A stretch of DNA of 64,000 bases from Sclerodactyla briareus (taxonomy: Eukaryota; Echinodermata; Holothuroidea; Dendrochirotida; Sclerodactylidae), in the NCBI GenBank assembly GCA_026419785.1, contig JAODTK010005685.1, positions 62,001 through 126,000 of the forward strand, read 5' to 3'. Below, piece after piece: positions 11,335 through 23,000 of the stretch. How positions within the stretch are numbered: position 1 is the first letter of the stretch; the number at the start of each line of letters is the position of its first letter. The notes below the pieces were generated by a model. It saw only the letters and a program-made list of their open reading frames with translations, did no database searches and was not told the DNA's origin. Position numbers and translations under genes: made by a program.

Positions 11335-12925
11335 ACTGAAATGCCATTTATGGCCCAGATATAAAATCCAGATATAGCCCAGATATGGCAAGCCATATCT
11401 GGCCATATACATCCATATATGGGTATATTCAGATTTGGGCAGATATAACTTGATAAAAGTATCCGGTTATATCTGGCAACCCCTTTATCTGGCCCATATA
11501 AAACTTTATATGGCCCATATCAAGCCCCAAGTACATCATGAAACAAGCAGGTAAAATTGATATGGGCCAGATATGGTCCAGATATAAAATCCAGATATAG
11601 CCCAGATATGGCAAGCCATATCTGGCCATATATAGCCATATATGGGTATATTCAGATTTGGCAGATATAACTTGATAAAGTATTAGGTTATATCTGGCCA
11701 AAACCCCTTCATCTGGCCCATATAAAACTTTATATGGCCCATATCAGGTACATCGTGACACAAGCAGGTAAAATTGATATGGGCCAGATTTGGTCCAGAT
11801 ATAAAATCCAGATATAGCCAGATATGGGATATGGCAAGCCATATCTGGCCATATACAGCCATATATGGGTATATTCAGATTTGGCAGATATAACTTGATA
11901 AAAGTATCAAGTTATATCTGGCAACCCCTTTATCTGGCCCATATAAAACTTTATATGGCCCATATCAGGTACATCGTGACACAGCAGGTAAAATTTATAT
12001 GGGCCAGATATGGTCCAGATATAAAATCCAGATATAGCCCAGATATGGCAAGCCATACCTGGCCATATATAGCCATATATGGGTATACCGTATATTCAGA
12101 TTTGGCAGATATAACTTGATAAAAGTCTCAGGTTATATCTGGCAACCCCTTTATCTGGCCCATATAAAACTTTATATGACCCATATCAAGTCGTGACACA
12201 AGCGAGTAAAATTGATATGGGCCTAATGGTCCAGATATAAAATCCAGATATAGCCAGATATGGGATATGGCAAGCCATATCTGGCCATATACAGCCATAT
12301 ATGGGTATATTCAGATATGGGCAGATATAACTTGATGAAGTATCAAGTTATATCTGGCAACCCCTTATCTGGCCCATATCAAACTTATATGGCCCATATC
12401 AAGTACATCGTGACACAAGCAGGTAAAATTTATATGGGCCAGATATGGTCCAGATATAAAATCCAGATATAGCCCAGATATGGCAAGCCATACCTGGCCA
12501 TATATAGCCATATATGGGTATACCGTATATTCAGATTTGGGCAGATATAACTTGATAAAAGTATCAGGTTATATCTGGCAACCCCTTTATCTGGCCCATT
12601 TAAAACTTTATATGGCCCATATCAAGTACATCGTGACACAAGCAGGTAAAATTGATATGGGCCAGATATGGTCCAGATATAAAATCCAGATATAGCCCAG
12701 ACATGGGAAATGGCAAGCCATATCTGGCCATATACAGCCATATATGGGTATATTCAGATTTGGGCAGATATAACTTGATAAAAGTCTCAGGTTATATCTG
12801 GCAACCCCTTTATCTGGCCCATATAAAACTTTATATGGCCCATATCAAGTACATCGTGACACAAGCAGGTAAAATTGATATGGTCCAATAAAAATCCAGA
12901 TATAGCTCAGATATGGCAAGCCCCC
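11335..12925. repeat. AT-rich satellite, ~218 bp monomer in ~435 bp dimers
   Basis: GGCAAGCC recurs at 11,387, 11,610, 11,833, 12,047, 12,269, 12,482 and 12,712, with GGCAAG at 12,915. The spacings are 223, 223, 214, 222, 213, 230 and 203. From 11,610 on, neighbouring pairs sum to 437, 435 and 433, so two monomer subtypes alternate. One subtype has an extra TGGGATATGGC-type insertion before the marker; the other has TATACCGTATATTCAG instead of TATATTCAG. The monomers are full of GGCCATAT/ATATGGCC palindromes, and each of the seven units holds one perfect CCATATATGG. The array ends abruptly in unrelated DNA at both sides. Confidence 0.95.
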
Positions 12926-13133
12926 TCTGTTGTTGTGTGGTCAGGCCAAAACTTACTGGGTCAACAAGAGTGAGATCGTTGTCTGAAATAGCCTATCAAC
13001 TAATACCTACCCAACAAATATGTGGAGATTCGTAGTGCTCAGCCCAATATTTGGCAAGGAAATCACTACGCATTATTGGTTCTCGTTTAATATTAATTGC
13101 CGAAGGCAATATGAATCTATGCAGTAGTCATAT
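12926..13133. other. Spacer between satellite and (TG)n block
   Basis: Non-coding. It contains ATATTTGGCAAGGAAATCAC (about 13,049), repeated nearly exactly at 14,650 on the far side of the TGACCT block. Confidence 0.5.
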
Positions 13134-13215
13134 CCGTGCGTATGTGTGCGTGTGTGTGTGTGTGTGTGTTGTGTGTGTGTGTGTTGTGTGTGTGTGTGTG
13201 TGTGGTGTGTGTGTG

Positions 13216-13274
<59 letters not shown>

Positions 13275-14200
13275 TGTGTGTGTGTGGTGGGTGTGTGTGT
13301 GTGTGTGGTGTGTGTGTGGTGTGACACCCCTTGTCAGCACGATATCTAACGAACGCAAACAGGTGTCCAAGTTCAATTAGGCAAGTGTGTTGCTCATGTG
13401 GTGAGGATGAACCCTTTTGTTTTTTAGTGTAATTCAAATTTTATCGAGGTCACGGTCACGACAGGGCAAAGTTGAACAACCTTGTCAGCACGATATCTAA
13501 TGAAGGCAAGTAACTATTAAGTTCATATTAGGTACGGGGGTTGCACATTATGGTGAGGATGAACCCTATTGTTTTTGGTATCAAGTCAAGGTCATTGAAG
13601 GAACCATAGGGTAATCTTAATATCTTTGCAACAAAACATTTAAAGCGATGTTGAGTGAGAATTTTTGTTTTTCTAGGTGAACTACATCTTTTGACCTACT
13701 TTTACATCATTTGACCTTTGACCTCATTTGACCTAATGACCTTGGGACCTTCATAGAGAATTTTTGTGACGACTAGATTGGTCCCGCGTTGCAACAAACT
13801 GATACGTCAATGCACTGAATGTCCTAAAAAAAAAGCATCTACACACTATCATCTCCAGCTATGTCCTCCTCGGAAGGGTAAAACAGCCTCTGAAACACTG
13901 ATAAATTTCAAATCTTCATATATCTGCGCAATAAAACACTCCAGGTGGTTAGGTAATGAAGAAGTTTGCTCGTCTGTGAAAACTAGGCTACATCTGTAGA
14001 CCTCCGTTGATTTCCTTTGACCTTGTGACCTACTGGGTCAGTTCTTCGTAACGACCAGACTGGTCGTGTTGCAACAAACCAAATAAGTCAATTAACATGA
14101 CGTTCCAAAACCTTCTAATCACAATCACATACGCTATCTCTGGTTATGTCCTCTGTAAAGTTTGAAACAGCTTTAAAACAAATAAATTTCACGTTCGACA
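13134..14200. repeat. (TG)n tract plus TGACCT-rich tandem repeat, locus 2
   Basis: A TG tract of about 190 bases (13,134-13,322) is followed by CTTGTCAGCACGATATCTAA units at 13,330 and 13,481. After them come alternating segments with GCAACAAAACATTTAAAG, ACTACATC and clusters of TGACCT. Degenerate units continue to about 14,200. An exact TGACCTTTGACCT lies at 13,712-13,724. This is a second, more diverged copy of the composite repeat at 9,878. Frames of alternating Cys/Val or His/Thr are microsatellite artefacts. Confidence 0.85.
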
Positions 14201-14814
14201 TTAACCTATCGGCACTGAAACATCTCAGAGAAATAGCGGACAGGGATTTCCTTCGCTTTGCGGCTACCACTGGAACCAACGTTTCATGTACCCACTCGAT
14301 ATATAGCTTGGTATTGGAACGTGACTTAACTTTTGTCAAAATTGTTCAATCCTGGAGTGAACCAAGCTTTTGAATAATACATATAATATCCAACAGTGGC
14401 ATTGTTACGCTCATTACCAGCATAGTCAGATAGAAACCCCCACCATTTCGGGAGATAAGGGATGAATAGGCACTAGGTATTTTTTTGCATACAGTCATGA
14501 CCAAAGGAATAGACGTTTTAATTGGAACTAACTTGACAGCACACCGGACATGTTGGGGTGTGTTGAGTTCATTATTCTGATACCGTCTTTCTCAGAATAA
14601 ACATTCAGATTTTAGGTGAAATTTGAAAGTCTCCTTTTGTTACAGACGTTTGATATTTGGCAAGGAATCACTACGCATAGTTGCGTTCTTGTCTTACACA
14701 AAGTTCACTTGCTACAGTTCAATGAAGATTTGGAGGAAAAAAAAAGTTCCAGGAAAAACGACCGGGAATCTATAAAGTATATTCTGTCAGGGCTCCCGGA
14801 ATGCACGAAATGAC
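14201..14814. other. Unassigned non-coding DNA
   Basis: No gene recognised. It holds the second copy of the TATTTGGCAAGGAATCACTA segment at about 14,650. Confidence 0.45.
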
Positions 14815-15345
14815 TTGGCGTCTATGGAAACCCTGAAAAGCCGTGCTGGACATTTCTTCCATATTTTATACACGTACCGATATATTCGAATATATGCACG
14901 TATATATTCGATTATATGCACGTATTAATTCACAGCCAATCAGCGATCGGGAATATATCCACCTATATATTTCGCTATAACCGTATTAAATCGACTTTAT
15001 GCACCTATATATTCGAGTATATGCACCTATATATTCGAGTATATCCACGTATTCGACTATATGCACCTATATATTCGAATATATCCACCTATATATTCGA
15101 ATATATGCACCTATAATATATAGGTGCATAAATCCGATATTACTACGTGTATATATTCGAATATATAGGTGGAAATATTCGAATATATGTGTATATAGTC
15201 TTGATCGCTGATTGGTTGTGAATTAATACGTGCAATAATCGAACATATAGGTGCATGAATTCGATTCAATACGTGTATATATTCGCATATATACGTGTAT
15301 AAAATATGGGAGAGAAGTCCAGCACGGCTTTCCATGGGCGCCAGG
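14815..15345. mobile_element. Fold-back (palindromic) element, arms ~245 bp
   Basis: The outer arms match as inverted repeats: AAGCCGTGCTGGAC at 14,838 against GTCCAGCACGGCTT ending at 15,330. Farther in, CACAGCCAATCAGCGATC (14,931-14,948) pairs with GATCGCTGATTGGTTGTG at 15,203. Both pairs centre near 15,080. The inner arms are short tandem repeats of TATATTCGAATATATGCACC type. A weaker match continues outward to GCGTCTATGGAAA / TTTCCATGGGCGC. No transposase, so it is a fold-back MITE or a hairpin-forming insertion. Confidence 0.85.
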
Positions 15346-16490
15346 GTCCCAACTGGGGGTTACCCAGCCCCCCCCCCCTCTCCCCCCTCCCCCGGCAGAG
15401 TGGCGTGGTACAGAAGCGTTGGACAAAGTGGATGTGATTAAGTCCCTCTAACAATTCCTACAGCGACCTACTGAAAAACCCTTCCTACCCCATTGAATTT
15501 GGGATTAGTGCGAATATACTCTACGCGAGTGGAGGTATAGGTTGGCGCGGAGCGGACAAGAAAATTTTTTTTGCTTTTTTCACAAACTCTCAGATGGCCG
15601 GACACGGCACTTCACGAGTGTCTATCCTGCTTGTTCCCGCCTTGAAATATAGATCTCGTGTCTGCAAATTTCTCGAATAACGTAAAAAGTGTTCCGTAAA
15701 AAATAGTATTAATATGATACCACATGAGTTACTGCGATATAACAATCATTATTGGCTGCATGTCACTACCACGGTTGACCTGTCGTGGCATTATTGCAAC
15801 ATAGCATTTGCTTCGTAGTTGACAGAATGCAAAGTTTACGGAGTGTTAACTCTGGAAACGTTAAACCCAGTCGGTCACCAGATTTGGCAGCAGTTGCACT
15901 TGCCGCTTGAAGCCAGCAGGCACGGGTCTAACCCTAGTTAGAGTGGGGGGGGGGGGGGCTTATAGGGGTTTGAAACGACAGAATATAGAATCTGACGTAC
16001 GTAAGTTGTGTGGCATGTAACGTTACTCTTTTTTAATTTTTCGATCAATAGAAGAATAATCAACTCGATTTTACATATAGCCTATGTACAACACTAACCT
16101 GACCACCATGAATGTCACATAGACCACCCGTGCCCAACCCTGTAAATGGAACCTGTAAACACTGTCCAGTGTAACCAAGTTGTGAAGTGATCCATACACC
16201 TATAAACGACGGTTTCCATTGACATTCATGGTGAGGACTACGTGATTGCTTATCAGATCATTGATGATGATGAGTCGAACTTAGATCAGGGAGTCAGGAC
16301 AAACGTGGGTCAACACAGCACAATGAGGCTCATGAGCACATTGATTGATTGTTTGATTGCTAATTGACCTGACAACAGACTGCTCACTTGAGTAATGGAA
16401 TGGTTGGGTGAAGCATCTGGATAAAGGTAGTGGGTACAAACCAAATTTAACTTCACATGAAATACTTATTGCCATGCATTTGTAACCACT
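15346..16490. other. Non-coding DNA with C-tract repeat fragment
   Basis: At 15,346-15,410 a C-rich run followed by AGAGTGGCGTGGTA belongs to the GTGGCGT/poly-C family. A G-tract of about 15 bases lies near 15,945. Otherwise I see nothing; the 87-codon minus frame at 16,281-16,544 has no known motif. Confidence 0.45.
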
Positions 16491-16491
16491 A

Positions 16492-16907
16492 AGGCTGGGA
16501 TTCCATAGATGCGTATACGGGTCCAGGCTGGAGGTGAAAATCACATATTTACGACCAACGAACGTTTTGTTTCAGAGAGAAAACACTGTGAGTTTATGCG
16601 AAAAGATCATGAAAATGCAACGGCCCATGCATATTGTTCTTGTTTATCTTTCTAAGTAAGATATTCCATAGAATTCATTCGCGGTGATACGCATCCGTAT
16701 ATACGCATTGGTGTGCTTATTTCGCCTATTTCAGTGTTGTTTTGCCTTAATTGCTTATAATTGTCTTTTTGCCTCGAGGACCCCATATCTATCTTTGCAA
16801 ACTAAATAGGACATATTCAGACACTGGCCCCATTTCAGTTCCGCGTAAATTGGCGATTTTTCACATGCGTTACCGGTCCCGCATCTGCGTCTGTGGAATC
16901 CCAGCCT
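16492..16907. mobile_element. MITE with GGCTGGGATTCCA inverted repeats
   Basis: AGGCTGGGATTCCATAGATG at the left end is matched by the inverted end CTGTGGAATCCCAGCCT at the right, with imperfect pairing over about 30 bases. Internal CGCATCCGTATATACGCA-like motifs repeat the inner part of the ends. The 416 bp interior has no transposase. I could not identify a clear target-site duplication. Confidence 0.75.
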
Positions 16908-19900
16908 GTGCAAGCACCGTCACAACTGTTGTACACAAGTACGGGAATGGGGCGAAGCGGTGGTTGTCGACTTGACAGTTGTCACTACTACTGCACGAGC
17001 AGTCTAGTATGTATCGATCTTACGATATATGCGGTAACATTTACTTTCATTACATTAAGGAGTAGGCGTAACCTGGTTATCCCGAGAAAATGTGACCTGG
17101 GAAATTGGGTAGGCCTAAGGTTGTGGAAGAAGGCAGGACGCTCATGTTAGTCAATATGCTAATACGCATATTCAACATAAAAAATATAAACACCCTCGGG
17201 CCTTTTTTTTTGGGAGGGGGGGGCTTAAGCCCCCGAATCCCCCCCCCCCCCCATAGAACCGCGCCTGTCTCTTACCCATTTCATTTGCCAATGGTTTGAA
17301 ACATTAGCCTACACGGAGGTTGAGTCGATTTAGCCAGAAGTACAATTGGATATGGTACTTGATATTGACCAGCTGCAAGCAATAGCCTGTGCCGCGCGGA
17401 ATCGCCTACTCGTGGCTGCGAGAGTGGCGAATCTATGCGGTGCCTTCAAATCCATTAATGGCGATTCTGGCACTCATCCAGCTGAGGCTAGCTAATGCTA
17501 TACTGGAAACTGCGATGTTATCAGTTATTTGCCGACAGGTTTTCACAGGCGTCGGATGATTGGATTAGTGAATGTGTTTATCAAATGGAGAACTGGAAAA
17601 TAGGGATAACCGATAAAGAAACCTCCCACCTTCTCCTTTCCTCTGTTCAATTTACCCTTTTTCTTCTCATCAGCTCTTAAACAACTTTCCTCCCCGACTT
17701 CGCCTTCCTTCTTCTGTGCGGTCTGCCGACAGCACCCCCAATTATTGGGGTTGAGCCGGTACAATAAACACAACCTCCCCCCCCGCCAGGGGGCCGTCGT
17801 GCAAAATAATTTTTTGGGGGGCCCGTCAGCGGTGAATGAATATTTAGGGGCCGACCACACCACGGGTTGGCGCGCAAAATACCTACAAGAAAAAAAACAA
17901 GATGTTCGTCACATACTAGCAGGGAAGCCACGTCCCACTTTCCGTGTATTATGGAGGAAAAGCACCACCCTTTACAAGATTCCCAACTTCTCTATTCCGG
18001 GAAAATATTCTCGGAAATATTTCCGTTGACAGGCTTCTAGCTACATTTCACTTCTTTTACAACTCAAATATTCAATTGATAGGCTACTGGCTACATTTCA
18101 ATTCTTTACACCTCTTAGTATATGCATCACAGAAGATTTACCAGGGGTTCCCATGGCTTTCAGATGGGTCAGAAACATATGTGAAATAAATTAGTGTGCC
18201 ACTGATTTCATGTCATCATCTATCTAAACTGCGCGACACCATTGATTGCCGCGCTCGAAATTTCTAAGTAAAATGTTCTCCGTTGCCAGATGGGGAGCTC
18301 CAGATGGTCATTTTCCATTCAAAATAATTCAATAGCTTGAATTTGAAATGGAAAAACAGGAATCTCACTTAGCCAACAGTATGTTGATACGATTATATCC
18401 TATGACAGCGGAGAGGCATCATTGGTTGTCGCGAAGCGTAGCGAAAACTTCCAATTATGGTCACCAGACTCTAGAGGTCAAAGTCAGTAATTCCAAAGTC
18501 TGTTGCCCATAATAAACCTAGTACATTATCCCATTTGTTCTTGTGTCTGGTCATACGTCATAAAAAATCAGTCAAGGAATCGCTAAGCTCCTCAGGTACC
18601 TCAATGAGAATTCATGACCAGGCGTTGTTTCTCATCAGCAGGTGGCCCGGTGATTGAAAGCGCAGTTCAATGCTGCCAAGTGCCTCCAGGCATGTGCTCC
18701 CATGAGAGAGTGGGTGATGTGATAAAAATCGGGAAAAATCGCCACATGGGACTCAGATTATCAAAGCAAAATATGCAGCCCCATTTTTTCGCATCTGAGC
18801 CCTTCTATGCCGCCAACAAATCAAAAGGGAGAGGTGGACACCCCTCCCCTCATACCCCTCCCCCAGGACGGCAATCAATAAATAGCCTGAGGACCATCAG
18901 TCAACTTTTCCCCCCACACACACACACAAAATCCTGGATACGCCCTGCCCGGGCCCCCTGGCTCCAATGGGCACGACGCCACTTTCCCCCTCCCCTTGTT
19001 CGCTACGCACCTGATCGCCTCCATATCAACTGACAATTCGATTTTCTCTTCCATACCACACCTCGTATCCGCACTTATGGGATCCTACTTCCAAGAGTTG
19101 ATGGCCAAAACATGAAAAGGGTTTGCTCACTGTTGCCACCAGGTCGGAGGGGCGCTCATCAACAATGACATCACTTGATCAAAATAAAGGTGGGCTTCCG
19201 TCTCACACTGCACTGTACCTTTTGTGTACAAATTTACAACACAATCCAAGCCCTCCCCAACGTTACATGTGAAATCGTAGAATAGGCAGTGCACTCCTAA
19301 ATCAAGTGCAAATGACTACGTCGTTAGTGTTGGAAGTCTATGGAAATATGATGGATATGGATGGGGCCTAACCTCGGGTTTTATACAATCCCTTGATTCT
19401 TGGTCTGGTTTTTACATGGCAGATTTACGGTTGGTAATGTCGTTTCTTCCATTATCAGTAGGTCTAGTGTCACTGGTGTGTCGATTAACTAATACTAGCC
19501 TAGGCTAAAACTAGGCTAGGCCTAGGTCCCTTATTCCGAATTAGGCTTAGCCTTGGCCTAGGACTCAGGAGTACTGTACAAGGCTACTTCACTAACTTAT
19601 TGATACAAGGCCTAAAGTTAACATATACACAATACTGTAGGCCTCGATACATAGCACAGATGCTACACAGTACTCAACGAGGCTCTCAGTTGATATTGTT
19701 ACTAGCCTCGGCCCCTACTTTAGTTTGAAAAAACAAGTTAGGCCCAGCCTAGGGCCCAGGCATGCATCAAACTACCCCACTCCCACAGTGCACCGCACAT
19801 GCTATTTGCGAAAAGCTCCATGCTAGGATCTACTCTTAGAAGTTTTACGATGCGCCAAAGAAATACGCGAAGGTTGTTCTGCTCTGTATTCGTATGCCAC

Positions 19901-20130
19901 ACTATTCGAGCGGAGCCCAGGCCCACGCCAACTTTTGTACTTTTCCCTGTGTCCGTTATTATATGTATGCCGTACGCTTTATTATTGGTGTACATTTCCA
20001 TACGCCAAAGATTTTTGTGTGAAAGGTCCTCTTTTCCAGCATGGTACCACACTACACTCAGTGAATCTGGTTGGGACCAACAAGAGGAGGAAATATACTG
20101 CACCTAATGTTAATGCTGACATCCAAAGAA
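16908..20130. other. Unassigned DNA with poly-C element fragments and TAGGCCTA motifs
   Basis: No gene recognised. GGGGCTTAAGCCCC with flanking G/C tracts lies at 17,213-17,255. A related C-rich patch with GGGCACGACGCCACT is at about 18,830-18,990. A G/C-rich stretch at 17,725-17,870 gives several overlapping frames, none with a known motif. TAGGCCTAGG-type motifs cluster at 19,498-19,565. Confidence 0.4.
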
Positions 20131-20139
20131 ATAGTAGAG

Positions 20140-21960
20140 CAAATAGAGATCGGGGAATATTTCGGAACATCAGATCATGATTGTATTACTTGGAAGTGTA
20201 CAGCGTTCAAAATAGCTGTGTAGATCGGGTGAGCAAGATTGCTACACACTTTCGGAAGTGCATAGCAGTCAGTTTGTACACAGAAGTATAGATAGCTTTA
20301 GGTTTCGATGATTCCATCCACCCCAAAATTGCTAAACAAGTGTCCGCAAACTAGTTCAAAATTCACTCGCTGGAAGTGTGTTAGTACAAGGGATGCGAGG
20401 AGAGACATAAGTACAGAGATTGGAAAAGGCATAAAGATTGGATAAGATGGGGGAGGATTGCTTGAGTATAAAGATATAATACTATCAAGAGTGTATCAGA
20501 CTGGAACCATTATAAGGCCTTGCAAGTACAGGTGAAACTATGAGTAGAGGGAGCCAAGAAAAACTTTGAACGTTGATCCCATAAAGAGTGAGATGGGTGA
20601 GATAATCACTTCCAAAAGGGAAACAGCAGAGGCCCTCAATAAGTTTTACAGTCAAGCATTCATGGATGGAGACCTCAGTAATATATATTCCCAAAGCGAC
20701 CATATTTCTTTGATGAAGAACAAAACTGTGGATTGGTGAATATGAGAATATCAGAAGATGCTGTAAAGAAAAGTGAGCAAACAGATGGAAAGGGAAAGCT
20801 GCTGGGTCAGATGTGTGAAGCCAGATACCTTAAAGAATTATCAACATGAGATTGCAAAACCACTGCATGTGATTTTCCAGAAGTGGTTGAAGGGAACAGC
20901 GATACATGTACCAAAAGACCGGAAAAGGTCAAATATCTCGCCACTTCATAAAAAAAGGAGAAAGATCCAAAGGTGTCCATTACAGGCCAGTGACCACATC
21001 AGTTCCCTGGGAAAGTTTGGAAACGATATTGAAGGATGCAATAGTAACTGTAAGAGCACCTGGAGAAACATAACTATTTCCGACCTCAGCCATGGCTTTG
21101 GGACAGATATAACGTCTGCGCGTACCAAGAGAATTGTCTTGGTGGGGGGGGTGTGGTTGGAACCCATACGGCAATTTGCGCCCTCATTTCTACTTCTACT
21201 TCTTGTACTCGGATACTGGCTGGCCTCAACCAAGAGCATGATAGCCAGGCGGGAGTCAGGGGAAAACCAAAAAACGAAGGATGCACTGTGCCTTGAAGCC
21301 TCACCCTCCCTATTGCAAATAAGTAAAATTTATGGGGCCCTAAACATGCTGCTGTAATATTTGCTGATGACAGCTGCAAAACCTCTACTGAACTACAAAA
21401 AATCAGTTTCTGTGTTAAAAATTTATTGTCCTTGGGTATAAGGGGGTTCTGATCCCCAACCCCACCCTTCTTCCCCGTGGGTATGCCACTGTTCATGATG
21501 TTCTGGAATAACTGACAGAATGGGTATATAGAGGCATACCAGTTGGTTATATAGTATATACGTCAACCTATAGAAAGCATTGACACTGTGTCACATGAAA
21601 GGTTATGGGCAAAATCAAGAGCAGAATAATACTAGAGTTGAAGGGGGGACCTCATATGGAGAGATACTGACAGCCTCATGCCTATGAAACTACCGCCAAA
21701 ATGGTCGTTGCCCACGACAGATTTGATCACTTTCTATAATATAGTGATTGGGAAAATTAGAGTCACATCTCTGAGGCCAGCTTCTGTAGGTCTTGAAGTG
21801 AGGAGGAACTACAAGTCTCCAATAGAGTATGGAAAGATTGGAATCGTCTCATCCTAGTACCAGAGAGAGTAGTATCAGGCCCAACACTCAACAAGTTTAA
21901 GGAAAATTTGGAACTGAGCGGGGCTTACTTGGACTTCCTATCCCTATAGCCATTCGCTTG
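20140..21960 (+). pseudogene. CR1-like LINE remnant (endonuclease end to polymerase C-terminus)
   Basis: Successive frames read through a CR1-type ORF2. FGTSDHDCITWKC near 20,165 fits the SDH motif at the end of the endonuclease. KRETAEALNKFYSQAF near 20,615 is the linker before the reverse transcriptase. HEIAKPLHVIFQKWLKG, VPKDRKRSNISPLHKK and YRPVTTSVP (20,845-21,010) form the N-terminal RT blocks, and ISDLSHGFGTD (about 21,080) the next. DTVSHERLWAK (about 21,575) is the KAFDTVPHxRLL block. RVWKDWNRL and PTLNKFKENLELSGAYLDFLSL-type residues end at a stop near 21,948, as in CR1 C-termini. The frame changes at least four times and the segment with the catalytic FADD is missing or displaced, so the element is dead. 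No intact 5' part is present. Confidence 0.8.
21115..21485. mobile_element. Insert inside the LINE: poly-C / GCCACTG element
   Basis: The LINE reading breaks after GFGTD (about 21,110) and resumes with VLExLTEWVYRGIP from about 21,498. Between them lies unrelated DNA beginning with a G-rich stretch (21,141-21,151) and ending CCCCAACCCCACCCTTCTTC...GCCACTG. These are hallmarks of the dispersed GTGGCGT/poly-C family, so it appears to have inserted after the LINE. It also contains a frame reading IFADDSCKTS at 21,357; whether that is a displaced RT motif or chance is unclear. Confidence 0.5.
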
Positions 21961-22149
21961 AATCTTGGCAGATCTCACTGATGGAATTAAGCAATAAACC
22001 TGGTCAACTTCAATTCTTCCGATAAGTTTCCATGTTGAGAGAATAAAATCACAACATTGTGTGTAGTTTAGTTCAGTGAAAAAGGGTCAGGAAGGACAAA
22101 ATCCTCATGAAAGACCCTGAAACCAAAAATAACAAAATTGAATGATAAC
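21961..22149. other. Spacer between two convergent LINE remnants
   Basis: Contains the presumed 3' untranslated tail of the plus-strand LINE; no poly-A tail is evident. Nothing else recognised. Confidence 0.4.
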
Positions 22150-22330
22150 CCAGATGCCTGAAAAATTCACTCACAATTCTTGAAAAAAAAAAACACATTC
22201 ACACTCTTGAACAACATCCTCAGGAAAGCTATTCCACTCATTAATAACTCTCTGTGAGAAGAAATATTTACGAATGTCCATTTATAAAAAACAAAATCTG
22301 TCAAAGGTCTACTTCCCCGAGCCGAGGATC
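22150..22330 (-). pseudogene. Second CR1-like LINE, C-terminal fragment
   Basis: On the minus strand, starting near 22,281, the reading is MDIRKYFFSQRVINEWN followed by SFPEDVVQE. This is a close match to the conserved end of CR1-type polymerases (xVRKxFFSxRVVNxWNxLPExVV). It ends in a stop after about 38 codons. Upstream the frame is broken, so only the last 40-50 residues survive. It faces the LINE at 20,140-21,960 tail to tail but is a different, better preserved sequence, not a palindrome of it. Confidence 0.75.
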
Positions 22331-22559
22331 GATCCTATTCAAGGCCAGCAAGGTGCAGACCGTTGGGTTTTTTTTGGGGGGAGGGGTGTGTTTTTCTTGA
22401 TACTGCACAAATTGTCAGCTGCAAATCCATCACCAAGTACACAAAATCTTTAAGGTCATGCCTCTTTGGCGTACCTTAAACGTGGGGTGGGGGTCAACTT
22501 CACACACGCAGACAGCAATTTGTAAATTGCCTACCCCTCCTACCTCGTTTGTCCTTGCT

Positions 22560-23000
22560 CAACCCCCTTTGCCACCAAGCTTGAGGCAAAAATCCCTATT
22601 GGTGTAAACCATTGGAAAACTAAAAAACCTTGGGCCCTCGGCCATTAAATGAAATACGGCAAAATCTTCTACTCCCACAAATTTTTTATTGCACAGTGCT
22701 GATGTCCGTCATGATGATGGCCTGATGCATAAATCCAGGGTTTCCAGGGATTTAGGACCCATGGCCAGTGTAAGGCCCTGGGGCCCATCTTGTAGAATTC
22801 TGCAAAATGATTCTCTATAAATTTTGGTGCACCATTGCTGACATTCGGTCATGATGATGGTCTTACCTCAGTACCTTCGGGTTGTTCAGGAGTTTTTGGA
22901 CCATGGTCCCACTTGAGTGTTCAGGACTTTCAGGTAACTTTGGGCCCCGGGCCCATTTTAATACAAAAGAGGTTCCAGGTTTTTGAGATCCCCTCCCACT
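22560..23000. repeat. ~137 bp tandem repeat, 2.5 degenerate units
   Basis: The segments GCTGATGTCCGTCATGATGATGG (about 22,699) and GCTGACATTCGGTCATGATGATGG (about 22,836) are followed by matching AGG...TTT..GGACCATGG and TTGGGCCC blocks. A partial unit precedes them. Non-coding. Confidence 0.65.

Noticed and set aside
11429..12891. Series of similar open frames with repeated YMAHIKYIVTQAGKI
   Set aside because: They are translations of the 218 bp satellite in shifting frames, broken at every unit length change, so not a repeat protein.
13051..13437. Cys/Val-rich and His/Thr-rich frames on both strands
   Set aside because: Pure translation of the (TG)n microsatellite.
18614..19033. 139-codon frame with Pro/His-rich part
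   Set aside because: Its second half lies in a C-rich repeat fragment ending near GACGCCACT; no domain.
19738..20103. 121-codon minus-strand frame
   Set aside because: No recognisable motif, and an open frame on the opposite strand overlaps it. It lies just upstream of the LINE remnant.
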